53,018 bases of DNA, from NCBI RefSeq assembly GCF_025642255.1, contig NZ_CP106759.1:4067501-4120518 (forward strand). Reading direction: 5' to 3'. This document shows, piece by piece, positions 19,226 through 29,103 of this stretch. The DNA is from Stenotrophomonas maltophilia (lineage in GTDB: Bacteria; Pseudomonadota; Gammaproteobacteria; Xanthomonadales; Xanthomonadaceae). Positions within the stretch are counted from its first letter, which is position 1. Every line of letters starts with the position of its first letter. The position numbers were made by a program, and so were the translations under genes. The notes below the pieces were generated by a model. The model was given only the letters and a program-made list of their open reading frames with translations. It had not been told where the DNA came from and did not search any database.

Positions 19226-21106
19226 TCAGAACAACTGGCCCTGCACCGTGGGCTGTTCCATGCGCGCTGGTTGTTCGGCCACCTCTTCTGCACCCAGCCG
19301 CCAGGCCAGGCCGCCGATTCGACTGGCATGGCGCTTGAGCGCGGCCTGCAGCACATCGGCACTGGCCGCCACATGCAGGACCTGGCGGGCACGGGTCAGC
19401 CCGGTGTAGATCAGCTCGCGCGACAGCACGCGACTGTCCTGCCGTGGCAGTTGCAGCCAGACCTCATCGAACTCCGAGCCCTGTGCCTTGTGCACGGTCA
19501 TTGCGAACGCGCTCTCGTGCGCCGGCAATGCGGCCGGATGGAAGGCGCGCGGCTGATCGGCGGTGTCGCCGGGGAACCACGCCACCATCGCGCCCGTGCT
19601 GTCGCGCAGGCAGATGCCGACATCGCCGTTGAACAAGCGATGCCGATAGCTGTTCTCGGTTACCAGCAGCAGGCGCCCCTGGAAGTAGCCCGGGGTGGTG
19701 CCGGCCAGCAGCTGTTCGATCCGCTCGTTGAGGCCACGGGCTCCCTGCGGCCCTTCACGCAGCGCGGTCAGCACGCGCAGGCGGCCGGCCTGCTGCAGTG
19801 CCAGGACCGGGTCCCGGATATCGGCCAATGCACGCCAGCGGCCCAGCAGATGCTCACGCTGGTCACGCAGCGGATCCGGCTCCCCTTCGTGGAAGCGGAC
19901 TCCCGACAGTTCGCCACTGCGCAGCAGTCGCAGCGTGGTGACGCTGTCGCCATCGCGGACGGCACGCGCCAACGGTGCCAGATCCAATGCGTCGCTCTGC
20001 CGGTAACCGCGCTGCAGCTGCACCCGCCGACCGGTGAATGCATGGACCGGCGCCGGCGGCTGCAATGCCGGTGCCGCCAACACCCCCTGCAACGCCAGTG
20101 CATCATCGACGCGCGTGCCCATGCCATCACCGCTGGCTCGCAGGATCGCGCCCAGCACGTCGCCGGCTTCGACCGAGGGCAGCTGGTCAGGATCGCCGAG
20201 CAGGATCAGGCGGGTGCCGCTGGCGATGGCATCGACCAGCTTGGCCATCATCGGCAGATCGATCATCGACGCTTCGTCGATCACCACCACATCCAGCGGC
20301 AGCGGATTATCGGCGTGGTGGCGGAAACGGGGCGAGTCGGGAATGACGCCCAGCAGGCGATGCAGCGTGGTACCGGTGGTAGGCAATGCGGCGCACAGCG
20401 CCGGGTCCAGGCCCTCCTCCTGCAACCGCTGCACGGCCAGACGCAGGCTTTCGGCCATCCGCTCGGCGGCGCGGCCGGTCGGTGCGGCCAAGGCCACCTT
20501 CGGCGGTGGCTGGCCGGTATGCGCTGCCTGCGCAGCCAGCAACAGCAGCAGACGCGCGATGGTGGTGGTCTTGCCGGTGCCGGGTCCTCCGGTCACCAGC
20601 GCCAAGGGATGACGCAGGGTCACGCCTGCCGCGCGCGCCTGATGATCCTCGGCATCCCGGGCCTGCGGGAACAGCCGTGCGAACAGAGGCGCCAACGCGG
20701 GCAGATCCGGCGCCGGCAGCGGATGGCCGCCGATGCGCTGCAGGCCTGCCGCCAGCTGCCGCTCGTACTCGCGATAGCGGCGCAGGTACAGCAGGCCATT
20801 CTCCATCACCAGCGGGGCGTCATCTGCGACAGCATCGGCGCGCACGGGGGTCGCGACCCAGGGCGAGGCGCGCAGCTGCTCGATCCAGGATTGCGGCGCC
20901 GGCCAGGCGGATACGCCTTCCAGCAGCCGGTGCGGCTGCGCCGGATCGAAACCGGCATGCCCCAGCGATACCGCCAGCGAGGCCAGGGCCGCCGCCAGGG
21001 CCACGTCCTCCGGGGTGTCCGTGCGCAGGCGCTGCAGGCCGGTCGCCAAGGCGTGGTCGATCGTCCGCAGCTGGCCATTGCGGTACAGATCCCTGAGCAG
21101 GCTCAT
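19226..21106 (-). CDS. recD: Exodeoxyribonuclease V alpha subunit RecD
   Basis: 626 residues. RecD is the 5'-3' helicase of RecBCD, which processes double-strand breaks. Walker A is TGGPGTGKTTT (G173-T180); helicase motifs VVIDEASMIDLPMM and GDPDQLPSVEAGDVLG follow, and the C-terminal UvrD-like motif FAMTVHKAQGSEFDEVW is present. The start overlaps the recB stop by four bases. Last gene of recC-recB-recD; length is normal. Confidence 0.96.
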   Translation of the reverse strand: MSLLRDLYRNGQLRTIDHALATGLQRLRTDTPEDVALAAALASLAVSLGHAGFDPAQPHRLLEGVSAWPAPQSWIEQLRASPWVATPVRADAVADDAPLVMENGLLYLRRYREYERQLAAGLQRIGGHPLPAPDLPALAPLFARLFPQARDAEDHQARAAGVTLRHPLALVTGGPGTGKTTTIARLLLLLAAQAAHTGQPPPKVALAAPTGRAAERMAESLRLAVQRLQEEGLDPALCAALPTTGTTLHRLLGVIPDSPRFRHHADNPLPLDVVVIDEASMIDLPMMAKLVDAIASGTRLILLGDPDQLPSVEAGDVLGAILRASGDGMGTRVDDALALQGVLAAPALQPPAPVHAFTGRRVQLQRGYRQSDALDLAPLARAVRDGDSVTTLRLLRSGELSGVRFHEGEPDPLRDQREHLLGRWRALADIRDPVLALQQAGRLRVLTALREGPQGARGLNERIEQLLAGTTPGYFQGRLLLVTENSYRHRLFNGDVGICLRDSTGAMVAWFPGDTADQPRAFHPAALPAHESAFAMTVHKAQGSEFDEVWLQLPRQDSRVLSRELIYTGLTRARQVLHVAASADVLQAALKRHASRIGGLAWRLGAEEVAEQPARMEQPTVQGQLF

Positions 21107-24100
21107 GCGCTGGCTCCAAGCGCGCGTGCCGCCAGCTCGGCCTGGGCCTGCCTGCCTCCGGCGAACAACGCATCGAGCGCGTCCACCAGTTCGAGCGGGA
21201 AACGATCGGTGTAGACACCATTGCCAGTGCCATCCAGGCCGCGGCAGAACAGATAGCGGATGCCGCCCATGTCGCGTTCGTAGCGGTAGGCCGCCCCCAG
21301 CCGGAAGCGCAGCCAGCGATGCAGCGCGACGGTATAGATCAGGGCCTGCAGGTCGTACTCGCTGTGGCGCATGGCGATGGCCAGCAGGTCGGGGCTGTAG
21401 CCCGGCAGCCGGTTGGATTTGTAGTCGAGCACGTACCAGCGGCCATCGCGCACGTAGGTGAGGTCGATCATGCCGGTCATCAGCCCTTCCAGCCGGCGGC
21501 GCTGGCCGAAGCCCCGGCGCGCGCTGGCGATGCCATGGGCATGCAGTACATCCAGCAGCGCCGGCACAGCGGTCGGCTCGATGGCGAAGTGGAAGTCGAT
21601 CTCGGCACGACGATCCTGCGCGGGCACGCTGTACAGCGCGCCGCCCTCCGGCAGCTCCGCGATGAGGGTCTGGCCGACCAGTGGCACCAGCACCGCGATG
21701 CCGTCATCCAGGTCCGCATCTGCATAGCCCTCTTCGCGCAATGCCTTGCGCAGCACGGCGGCCTGGCCTTCCGGCGCTTCCTGGCCAGGCTGCCAGGCGC
21801 CCCATGCGGCGAAGTCGACGTTCTCCATCGCTTCGTGCAGCACGTTGCCGAAGCGGCTGCCCATGAAACGCGGGTCGACCGGCGCGGCCTCTTCGGTCGC
21901 GGCAGGATCCGGCAGCGCGGGCTCCAGGGGCAGCTCCGCGCCAACCGGTTCGTCGGCCGCCGGCGCCGGAAGTTCGGTGGCGGCCGCCTCGATGTCACTG
22001 CCACTGCCGGCATCGGCATGGGCCAGCTGGGTGAAGCTGTATACCCACCAGTCGTGGGGCACGCGACGCGCCTGCGTGCGCACTGCCGGAAGTTCGCCGT
22101 CCATTTCCACCGCCAGCTGCGGCAGCTGCGCCACCGGCTCGCTGTCGTCGACCTGCACATCGGCGCACCCGCGCAGGGCCTGCAGGTCGCCCAGCAATGG
22201 CGCCAGTGCGGTCCTGGCAAGACCGGCGAGGTCACCGATGGCGATCCACAGCGCGTGCTCGGCTCGGGTCATGCCGACGTACAGCAGGCGCGCGTCCTCT
22301 GCCTGCTGTTCGTGCCGCGCCTGGCGGCTGACGGCGTCCCACACCTCGTCCCTGTCGAGCTTCCAGTGCAGCTGGCGCTCGCCGTCCAGATGCACGGTGC
22401 AGTGTGCAGCGCTGTTGTTCGCGCCGCGCTCGATGCCCACGAACGGCAGGAACACCAAGGGGTATTCCAGGCCCTTGCTCTTGTGCAGGGTGATGATCTG
22501 CACACGGCGCGCGTCCGATTCCAGGCGCAGCAGCTGCTGCTCATCGTCCTGGTCGGCGCTGGCCATCCGGCCCTGCAGCCAGTCCAGCAGGCCATGCATG
22601 CCCAGCGCCTGTGCCGACGCCTCCTGCAGCAGCTCGCCGAGCTGGAGGTAATTGGTCAGCCGGCGCTCGCCATCGATCAGCGCCAGCAGGCGTTCGCCCT
22701 GTGCGGCGCAGACGTCGGCGATCACCGCGAACGGGCCGCCGCGTTGCCATCGTTCGCGCCAGTGCAGCAGCTGCGCCTGGAATCCCCGCTGCAGGTCGCC
22801 TTCGCGTTCCATCGTTGCGATCGCACTGGCAGGCTGGCCGAGCAGCACGGTGGCCAGCGCGGTGCGCAGGCGGCCTTCGTCGGCCGGTTGCAGCAGGGCC
22901 AGCAGCAGCGCGCGCAGGTCGCGGGCTTCGCTGGTGGCGAACAGGCTCTGCCTGCCGGCTGCCACCGCGGGAATTCCAACAGCCGCCAGCGCACGCTGCA
23001 CAAGCGTGGCCTCGCGATGCGAACGCACCAGAACGGCGATGTCAGCCGGCTGCACCGGGCGACCACGCAGCAGGGCCCTGCCGGCGCGCGCGTCCACCAG
23101 CACCTGGTGAATGGCGGCCACACACGCCCGCGTCGCTGCCTCGCGGGAGGCATCGGCAGCCAGCGGCCTGTCACCGCCGCTGCGCAGCACGCGCAGGGTC
23201 AGGGCTGCGGCGGCATGGCCATCACGCTGGTAATCCGCATCTACACGTACGCCGCCCGGCCGCACCGGCTCGAAGCGGATGTCACGCTCGAGGAAGGCGT
23301 CCTCACCGCCGTTGTCGTACAGCATCTGCAGCACGCGCAGCAGCGCAGGCCGCGAGCGGAAATTCTGGTCCAGTGCCGGCGCAGGCTGCGCAACCTGCCT
23401 GGCCTTGAGGTAAGTATGGATGTCGCCGCCGCGGAAGCCATAGATCGCCTGCTTCGGATCGCCGATCAGGAACAGCGCTGGCGCCAGTCCCAGTTCGCGT
23501 ACCTCCGGCGAATCGCCGAACAGGGTGTGGAAGATGCCCCATTGGCGGTCATCGGTGTCCTGGAACTCATCGACCAGGGCAATGCGGTACTGCGCGCGCA
23601 GCCGTTGCACCAGCGTCAGCCGTTGCGGCCCCTGCAGGGCAAGCGCCACGCCGTCGATCAGGTCATCGTAGGTCTGCACCCGTCGCGTCTGTTTCAACAG
23701 GGCCAGTCGCTGCGCGGCTTCGGCGCGCAGGGCGTGCAGGAAGCGGATCGCGCGCTGGCGAAGCCACGACATGACCACGTCGGCGGCATCCCACCAGGCC
23801 TGCAATGCGTCGAAGAGGGGCGCATCCGGGCAGGCGCCCTGCTGATCGTTCCGGCAGAGTGCCTGCATCGAAGTGGGCAGCAGCTTCTCCAGATGGAGTT
23901 TTCCATCGCGTGACCAGTCCGCGACCGCCTGCCCGGCGACCAGGGTGGAGAATGCCTTGTCGAAGCTCGGCCGCTTGGCACGACGTCCATCGAAGACCTT
24001 CTTCTCGAACGCCGTGGCGATCTGCCCACGGGCCGCATCAAGACCAGAGTCGATGGCGGACGCGAGGACCTGCGCGGCCTGCAGCATCCGCGGCCGCGGA

Positions 24101-24777
24101 TCGTCCGGCAGCGTCGGCAATGGCAATGGATGCAGCGGCGGTGCGGCCAGCAGCGCGCGCAGGTCGCCTGCCAGTGCGTCCGGGCTCGACCACAACAAGG
24201 TCAGCGGCTCCAGTGTGGCCGGATCGTTGGCGTGCACGCGCCACAGGTCAGCCGCCAGTTCCTCCATCAGCTCGCGGTCGCTGGTCAGCAGCTCCGGAGG
24301 ATCGAAGGTGTGGCCGCTCTCCAGTGCGTGCTCGCGCAGCACGCGGGTGCAGAAGCCGTGGATGGTGAAGATCGCGGCCAGATCGATTTCGTCGGCAGCG
24401 ACCTGCAGGCGACGCTTCAGCGCCGCCGCGCTCTCATTGCCGGCATCGAGATGGCGCCTCAGGATCTGCCGGGTCAACCGCATGTCGGGTGCCTCGCCGT
24501 CGCCCGGAGGCAGGTCGACCATCCGCGCGGCCAGCGCCAGTCGCTCACGGATGCGCTTGCGCAGTTCCTGGGTAGCGGCATCGGTGAAGGTCACCGCCAG
24601 GATCTGGCCGATACGCAGGCCCTGCTCGACCACGAGCCGGGTGAACAGCGTGGCCAGGGTGAAGGTCTTGCCGGTGCCGGCACTGGCTTCGATCAGGCGG
24701 ACGCCATCCAGGGGCAGTGCGAGATACGGGTCGATACCGGGATGTTCGATGGGGCTGCCTGCCACGGTAGCGTTCAT
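21103..24777 (-). CDS. recB: Exodeoxyribonuclease V beta subunit RecB
   Basis: 1224 residues. RecB is the 3'-5' helicase/nuclease of RecBCD. Walker A ASAGTGKTFTLA lies at residues 31-42. Helicase motifs include ALVDEFQDTDDRQWGIF, GDPKQAIYGFRGGD and LHKSKGLEYPLVFLPF. The C-terminal nuclease domain has the catalytic VLDYKSNRLPGY motif (D1118, K1120), so nuclease activity is probably intact. A low-complexity acidic/Pro-rich linker (about residues 920-970) joins the two domains. The start overlaps the recC stop by four bases. Confidence 0.96.
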   Translation of the reverse strand: MNATVAGSPIEHPGIDPYLALPLDGVRLIEASAGTGKTFTLATLFTRLVVEQGLRIGQILAVTFTDAATQELRKRIRERLALAARMVDLPPGDGEAPDMRLTRQILRRHLDAGNESAAALKRRLQVAADEIDLAAIFTIHGFCTRVLREHALESGHTFDPPELLTSDRELMEELAADLWRVHANDPATLEPLTLLWSSPDALAGDLRALLAAPPLHPLPLPTLPDDPRPRMLQAAQVLASAIDSGLDAARGQIATAFEKKVFDGRRAKRPSFDKAFSTLVAGQAVADWSRDGKLHLEKLLPTSMQALCRNDQQGACPDAPLFDALQAWWDAADVVMSWLRQRAIRFLHALRAEAAQRLALLKQTRRVQTYDDLIDGVALALQGPQRLTLVQRLRAQYRIALVDEFQDTDDRQWGIFHTLFGDSPEVRELGLAPALFLIGDPKQAIYGFRGGDIHTYLKARQVAQPAPALDQNFRSRPALLRVLQMLYDNGGEDAFLERDIRFEPVRPGGVRVDADYQRDGHAAAALTLRVLRSGGDRPLAADASREAATRACVAAIHQVLVDARAGRALLRGRPVQPADIAVLVRSHREATLVQRALAAVGIPAVAAGRQSLFATSEARDLRALLLALLQPADEGRLRTALATVLLGQPASAIATMEREGDLQRGFQAQLLHWRERWQRGGPFAVIADVCAAQGERLLALIDGERRLTNYLQLGELLQEASAQALGMHGLLDWLQGRMASADQDDEQQLLRLESDARRVQIITLHKSKGLEYPLVFLPFVGIERGANNSAAHCTVHLDGERQLHWKLDRDEVWDAVSRQARHEQQAEDARLLYVGMTRAEHALWIAIGDLAGLARTALAPLLGDLQALRGCADVQVDDSEPVAQLPQLAVEMDGELPAVRTQARRVPHDWWVYSFTQLAHADAGSGSDIEAAATELPAPAADEPVGAELPLEPALPDPAATEEAAPVDPRFMGSRFGNVLHEAMENVDFAAWGAWQPGQEAPEGQAAVLRKALREEGYADADLDDGIAVLVPLVGQTLIAELPEGGALYSVPAQDRRAEIDFHFAIEPTAVPALLDVLHAHGIASARRGFGQRRRLEGLMTGMIDLTYVRDGRWYVLDYKSNRLPGYSPDLLAIAMRHSEYDLQALIYTVALHRWLRFRLGAAYRYERDMGGIRYLFCRGLDGTGNGVYTDRFPLELVDALDALFAGGRQAQAELAARALGASA

Positions 24778-27700
24778 CCGGTGACCTCTGTATGTGAACC
24801 GGCGCCGGGCACGCGGCCTTCGCGCAGCGCGCCGAACACCACCTGGCTGTTGTGCAGCAGCTCGGCATACCGGGCATCGTCTGCGAAGGGATCGGCACCG
24901 CGCATCAGCAACTGCCAGGCGTCACTGCGGGATTCGCCCCAGCTGCGGTCGCTGCCATGCCACTGCTTCCAGCCCTCGCTGCGCTGTTTCTCGCCGCTGG
25001 TCGTGTACAGCACCCAGCCGGTGTAGGGAGCGAACCACAACGGCTCACGCAGGCCACGCCGGCGCAGCTGCAGCAGCGCGCGCAGGGCGGCCCGCGCCGC
25101 GGGCACGGACAGTGCCGGCAGGACGTGCGGACCCTGACCGGCGTCACCGCCGTCGTGGAACTGGACCAGCGGCAACGCGTCGCCTGCCGCATTGGCCAGC
25201 AGCCAGTCCAGCCCCTGGCGGATCACCGCGTTGCCGTTGAGCGTGCCCGCGCGCAGCCGCACCAGACCACCGGGATGGCGATCGGCAACCCGGCCGTGCA
25301 GGCGCACGCCGTCGATCTGGACCTCATAGCGGCGGCTTTCCGGCTGTACGCCCTGCATCCAGCCCAGCATTGCGTCGGCATAGGGGCGGGTCTTCGATTG
25401 TTCCACCTCGAACTGCCGCTCGCCCAGCGCGCCGGATGGCACCAGCGCGCGTGCGCGCAGCCTCGGGTAGAGCGGGTCGTCATCGCCGGTGAGGGTGGCA
25501 CGCACCACCGCGGCCTGCACACTGCGCGTGTCCGGCCCTCGCGCGGACAGCACCAGCGGCTCCAGATCGACGACGTCCTCGACCTCATCGGCCAGTCGAA
25601 GGCCCAGAGACTGCGACAGGAACTGCCCAGCCGGGTCGCACAGGAACCGGCGCAGGCTTTCCAGAGACAGTTCTTCTTCCACCGCAGCTTCGACCGGCGG
25701 CGGCAGCGCCGCCGCGTCGAACCACGGCGACAGCCCGCCACGCTGCCCGGCCAGGCGACCGGCTGCCGGATGCCATTGCCGGCGGTAGCTGAAGCGACGC
25801 GGGTCGCCATCGCCGAACGCGGCGGGGGAGAACGGCTGCAGCGCGTGGCGGACCGTGAATGCCGCGGCGGCGGCGGCTGGATCGAGGTGGTAGGCCGCCA
25901 CGGCGTCGATCAGCTCGCTGACCAGCACCGACGGTTCCCGCACGCTGCCATCGCGCGGATCGGCGCCGAGATAACTGAGGTAGAACACGTCCTGTGCGGC
26001 GGCGAACAGCTGCAGGAACAGGAAGCGATCGTCCTCGCGGGTGGAACGGTCGCCCGGGCGGCGTCGGGGCGTGTCCAGTTCGGCGGTGAGCTGGTTCAGG
26101 CCGGCCGCCGGATCGCGACGCGGGAAATCGCCATCATTGAGGCCGAGTACGCAGATCACCCGGAACGGCAGCAATCGCATCGGCACCATGCGGCCGAAGC
26201 TGATGCCGCCGGTCAGCAGAGGTGCACGCGTGTCGGCTTCGGCCAGGGCGGAGCCGAAATGCGCACGTATCACTTCAGGAGGCACCCCGTCGCTGAAGCC
26301 GGCCTTGTCTGCGTCTTCGGCGAACTGGTTGAGCAGTTTGCGCAGCCGCTCCAGCGCGCGCTGGCTGTTGGGTGAGCCGGGCGGGGTCGGCAGCAGCGCA
26401 TCCAGCAGCGACAGCAGGCGCTGCCGCCACTGCGCCGGAGTCAACGTCTCGCCAAGACGGCGCTGGTAGGCGGCCAGTACCCGCAGCAGGCGCAGCAGGC
26501 GGTCCAGCGCATCCAGCGCGCCACCTTCCAGCCCGGTCCACGGCGCGACGCCGGCCAGGTCGGCATCGCTGCCGGTGGCATGGCCCAGCAGCAGGCGATC
26601 CAGCGCGAACTGCCAGGTGTAGGCATCATCCGGTGGCGCGCCGTGCTGGGCGCGATGGTCCGCATCCAGCCCCCAGCGTGCGCCCGCCTGCTGCAGCCAG
26701 CCATGCAGGCGGTCGAAGTCGGTCGCGTCCAGTCCGGCTGCCTCGGCCAGGGGCGCGCTGGCCAGCAGATCCAGCATTTCATTCAGGCCGAACCGCGAGA
26801 CCGGCAGGCCAATCAGGTGCACGAACACATCGGCCAGCGGTTCGCCCGCCAGCGGACTGCTGTCGGCCAACGCGTAGGGAATGTGGTCGTCCTCGCCACC
26901 ACGGCCACCGAACACGGCCTCCAGGTAGGGCACGTAGGGATCGATGTCCGGCGCCAGCACGGCGATCTCGCGGGCCTGCAGCGGCGGGTCGAAGCGGTCA
27001 TCCTCAAGCAGGCCACGCAGCTGGTCGTGCAGGACCTGCAGTTCGCGCAGGCGGGTGTGGCAGGCGTGCACCTGCAGGCTGGGATCATCGCCGGCCAGGC
27101 CATCACGCAGTTCGCCGGACGGCAGCGCCCGACGGTGGAACAGATCGCGCTGCAGGCGGTGCAGCAGGCTGTCGGACAGGCCGCCGTCGGCCATCGTCGG
27201 CCGCGCGTCGTCTTCCGGGTCGATGTAGGCGGCGATCTCACCGGCCGGGTGTACCACTTCATAGCTGCCCAGCACCGCCATGAAGTCGCGGCCGGCTGCG
27301 CCCCAGGCTTCCAGCAGGCGGTTTTCTCCCGCCGCTTCGCCGAAGGGATCGGGAGCGCCGCTGCGCAGCCGCTCGGCCAGGGTCTGCAGGTCGCCCCAGT
27401 ACGACTGCACCGGGGTGGGCAGGTAGAAATGCAGTTCGCCCACCCGCGCCTGGGTCGCCATGACCCGCAGCACGTCCGGGGAGATGTTGAGCGTCGCGAA
27501 TGCGGACATGCGCGGCGGCAACCCCTGCGGCAACGGCTGGCCGGCGCCCTCGAAGCGGTCCAGGTAGGTCTGGATGCGGCGCGCGCGGTAGCCATGCCCA
27601 CCGGCAACGGCGCGCCACAGGATCGCCTGGGGATCGGCCGGGTCGGCCCCGGCCTCCCAGCGCAGCAGCCAGTCGCGCCGCCAGGCCTGGTATTTCTCGA

Positions 27701-28121
27701 ACACCGACGCCAGCTCGCCGGCCAGGGCCCAGGGTTTCAGCCCATCGCTGCCGGCAAGATAGGACTGCAGCGCGCGCATCGGTGGTTGCCCGAGCAGCGC
27801 CGGATCGCGCAGCGCCCGGTACAGCCGCCAGTGCAGGCCGGCAGCATCGAGATCGTCGGCTTCGCCATCGACGTTGGCGTTGAGCGCACGGGCGACGAAC
27901 TCACCCGGGGTGAGGAATTCGAGGTTGGCGGCGACACCGTATTCGGCGGCCAATGTCGCCTGCAGCCAGCGCCGCATCGCTACCTGCGGGATCAGCACCA
28001 CGTCCGGTGCGAGCAGCGGCTGCCCTGGCATCGGCGCACGGACGTTGCGTGCCAGCAGCGCGGCCAGCACATCCAGCGAGTTGGAATGGTAGAGGCGGAA
28101 GTCGCTGCCCGGGTCACTCAT
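24774..28121 (-). CDS. recC: Exodeoxyribonuclease V gamma subunit RecC
   Basis: About 1115 residues starting MSDPGSDFRLYHSNSLDVLAALL; a second ATG one codon earlier is equally possible. RecC holds the complex together and scans for Chi. The N-terminal 'YHSN.LDVLAALLA' motif, VLIPQVAMRRWLQ and VICVLGLNDGDFPRRDP are typical of RecC. The open frame extends about 640 bp further upstream into sequence that does not resemble RecC and overlaps mlaF, so I rejected that. A perfect palindrome TGCACA-G-TGTGCA (28124-28136) abuts the start codon and could bind a regulator. Confidence 0.94.
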   Translation of the reverse strand: MSDPGSDFRLYHSNSLDVLAALLARNVRAPMPGQPLLAPDVVLIPQVAMRRWLQATLAAEYGVAANLEFLTPGEFVARALNANVDGEADDLDAAGLHWRLYRALRDPALLGQPPMRALQSYLAGSDGLKPWALAGELASVFEKYQAWRRDWLLRWEAGADPADPQAILWRAVAGGHGYRARRIQTYLDRFEGAGQPLPQGLPPRMSAFATLNISPDVLRVMATQARVGELHFYLPTPVQSYWGDLQTLAERLRSGAPDPFGEAAGENRLLEAWGAAGRDFMAVLGSYEVVHPAGEIAAYIDPEDDARPTMADGGLSDSLLHRLQRDLFHRRALPSGELRDGLAGDDPSLQVHACHTRLRELQVLHDQLRGLLEDDRFDPPLQAREIAVLAPDIDPYVPYLEAVFGGRGGEDDHIPYALADSSPLAGEPLADVFVHLIGLPVSRFGLNEMLDLLASAPLAEAAGLDATDFDRLHGWLQQAGARWGLDADHRAQHGAPPDDAYTWQFALDRLLLGHATGSDADLAGVAPWTGLEGGALDALDRLLRLLRVLAAYQRRLGETLTPAQWRQRLLSLLDALLPTPPGSPNSQRALERLRKLLNQFAEDADKAGFSDGVPPEVIRAHFGSALAEADTRAPLLTGGISFGRMVPMRLLPFRVICVLGLNDGDFPRRDPAAGLNQLTAELDTPRRRPGDRSTREDDRFLFLQLFAAAQDVFYLSYLGADPRDGSVREPSVLVSELIDAVAAYHLDPAAAAAAFTVRHALQPFSPAAFGDGDPRRFSYRRQWHPAAGRLAGQRGGLSPWFDAAALPPPVEAAVEEELSLESLRRFLCDPAGQFLSQSLGLRLADEVEDVVDLEPLVLSARGPDTRSVQAAVVRATLTGDDDPLYPRLRARALVPSGALGERQFEVEQSKTRPYADAMLGWMQGVQPESRRYEVQIDGVRLHGRVADRHPGGLVRLRAGTLNGNAVIRQGLDWLLANAAGDALPLVQFHDGGDAGQGPHVLPALSVPAARAALRALLQLRRRGLREPLWFAPYTGWVLYTTSGEKQRSEGWKQWHGSDRSWGESRSDAWQLLMRGADPFADDARYAELLHNSQVVFGALREGRVPGAGSHTEVTG

Positions 28122-28314
28122 CATGCACAGTGTGCAGCACGGCTGGCAGTATTCAATGGTCAAACCTGTCACCGGCACGGATTGTTCCGGGTCGCCCGGC
28201 GATTGTCCCGACCTGCCCGGGGCCCTGCCGTGCCACAATACTGCACCGTCCAGTCTGCTTATGTTCAGCCGGCTGACCCGATCCTTCGATGTCGAAAAAA
28301 TGTTAATGGTGCCC

Positions 28315-29103
28315 ATGTCGGCTTCCACCTCCAGTCTGGTGCAGTTGTCCAACGTCCGCATCGACCGGAGCGGACGCACGATCCTGCGCGACGTTTCCCT
28401 GCAGGTGCCGAAGGGCAGCATCACCGCCGTGCTCGGTCCCTCCGGCAGCGGCAAGTCGACCCTGCTGGCCGCGCTGACCGGCGAACTGCGCCCGGCGGCC
28501 GGCGATATCACCCTGTTCGGCAAGCCGATCCCGCACCGCAGCGCCGAGCTGCTGGAGATGCGCAAGAGCGTCGGCGTCCTGCTGCAGGGCAATGGCCTGC
28601 TGACCGACCTCACCGTGGCCGAGAACGTCGCCCTGCCGCTGCGCACCCACACCCGCCTGCCGGCGGCGGTACTGCGCCGGCTGGTGCAGATGAAGCTGCA
28701 TGCGGTGGGATTGCTGGCCGCAGCCGACGCCTGGCCGCGCGAGCTGTCCGGCGGCATGGCGCGCCGCGTGGCGCTGGCCCGTGCGCTGGCGCTGGATCCG
28801 CCGCTGATGATCTATGACGAGCCGCTGACCGGGCTGGACCCGATCGCGTCCGGGGTGATCATGAGCCTGATCCAGCGTCTCAACCACAGCCTGGGACTGA
28901 CCAGCATCATCGTCAGCCACCACGTGCACGAGACGCTGCCGATCTGCGACCAGGTGATCGCCATCGCCAACGGCGGCATCGTCTTCCAGGGCACGCCCGA
29001 CGCGCTGCAGTCCAGCCAGGACCCGTTGCTGCGTCAGTTCCTGCACGGCCAGCCCGATGGCCCCATCCCGTTCGACGCCGAGCCGCGCGCGAGGGTCGCC
29101 TGA
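28315..29103 (+). CDS. mlaF: MlaF, ATPase of the Mla phospholipid transporter
   Basis: 262 residues from MSASTSSLVQLSNVRI; Mets at 28306 and 28300 are alternatives. ABC ATPase with Walker A GPSGSGKST (41-49), a Q-loop near GVLLQGNGLLTDLTVAENV, signature ELSGGMARRVALARAL and Walker B LMIYDEPLTGLDP. It powers lipid movement between the inner membrane and periplasmic carriers. First gene of mlaFEDCB-mlaA, and divergent from recC across about 190 bp. Confidence 0.92.
   Translation: MSASTSSLVQLSNVRIDRSGRTILRDVSLQVPKGSITAVLGPSGSGKSTLLAALTGELRPAAGDITLFGKPIPHRSAELLEMRKSVGVLLQGNGLLTDLTVAENVALPLRTHTRLPAAVLRRLVQMKLHAVGLLAAADAWPRELSGGMARRVALARALALDPPLMIYDEPLTGLDPIASGVIMSLIQRLNHSLGLTSIIVSHHVHETLPICDQVIAIANGGIVFQGTPDALQSSQDPLLRQFLHGQPDGPIPFDAEPRARVA

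Noticed and set aside
19175..21214. 679-codon plus-strand open frame opposite recD
   Set aside because: Same reason: shadow of a conserved helicase gene.
21319..23913. 864-codon plus-strand open frame opposite recB
   Set aside because: Antisense shadow; composition rich in Gln/His/Arg with no recognised motif, while recB has clear helicase and nuclease motifs.
28122..28757. Upstream extension of recC
   Set aside because: Crosses the intergenic region and overlaps mlaF; no RecC similarity before MSDPGSDF.
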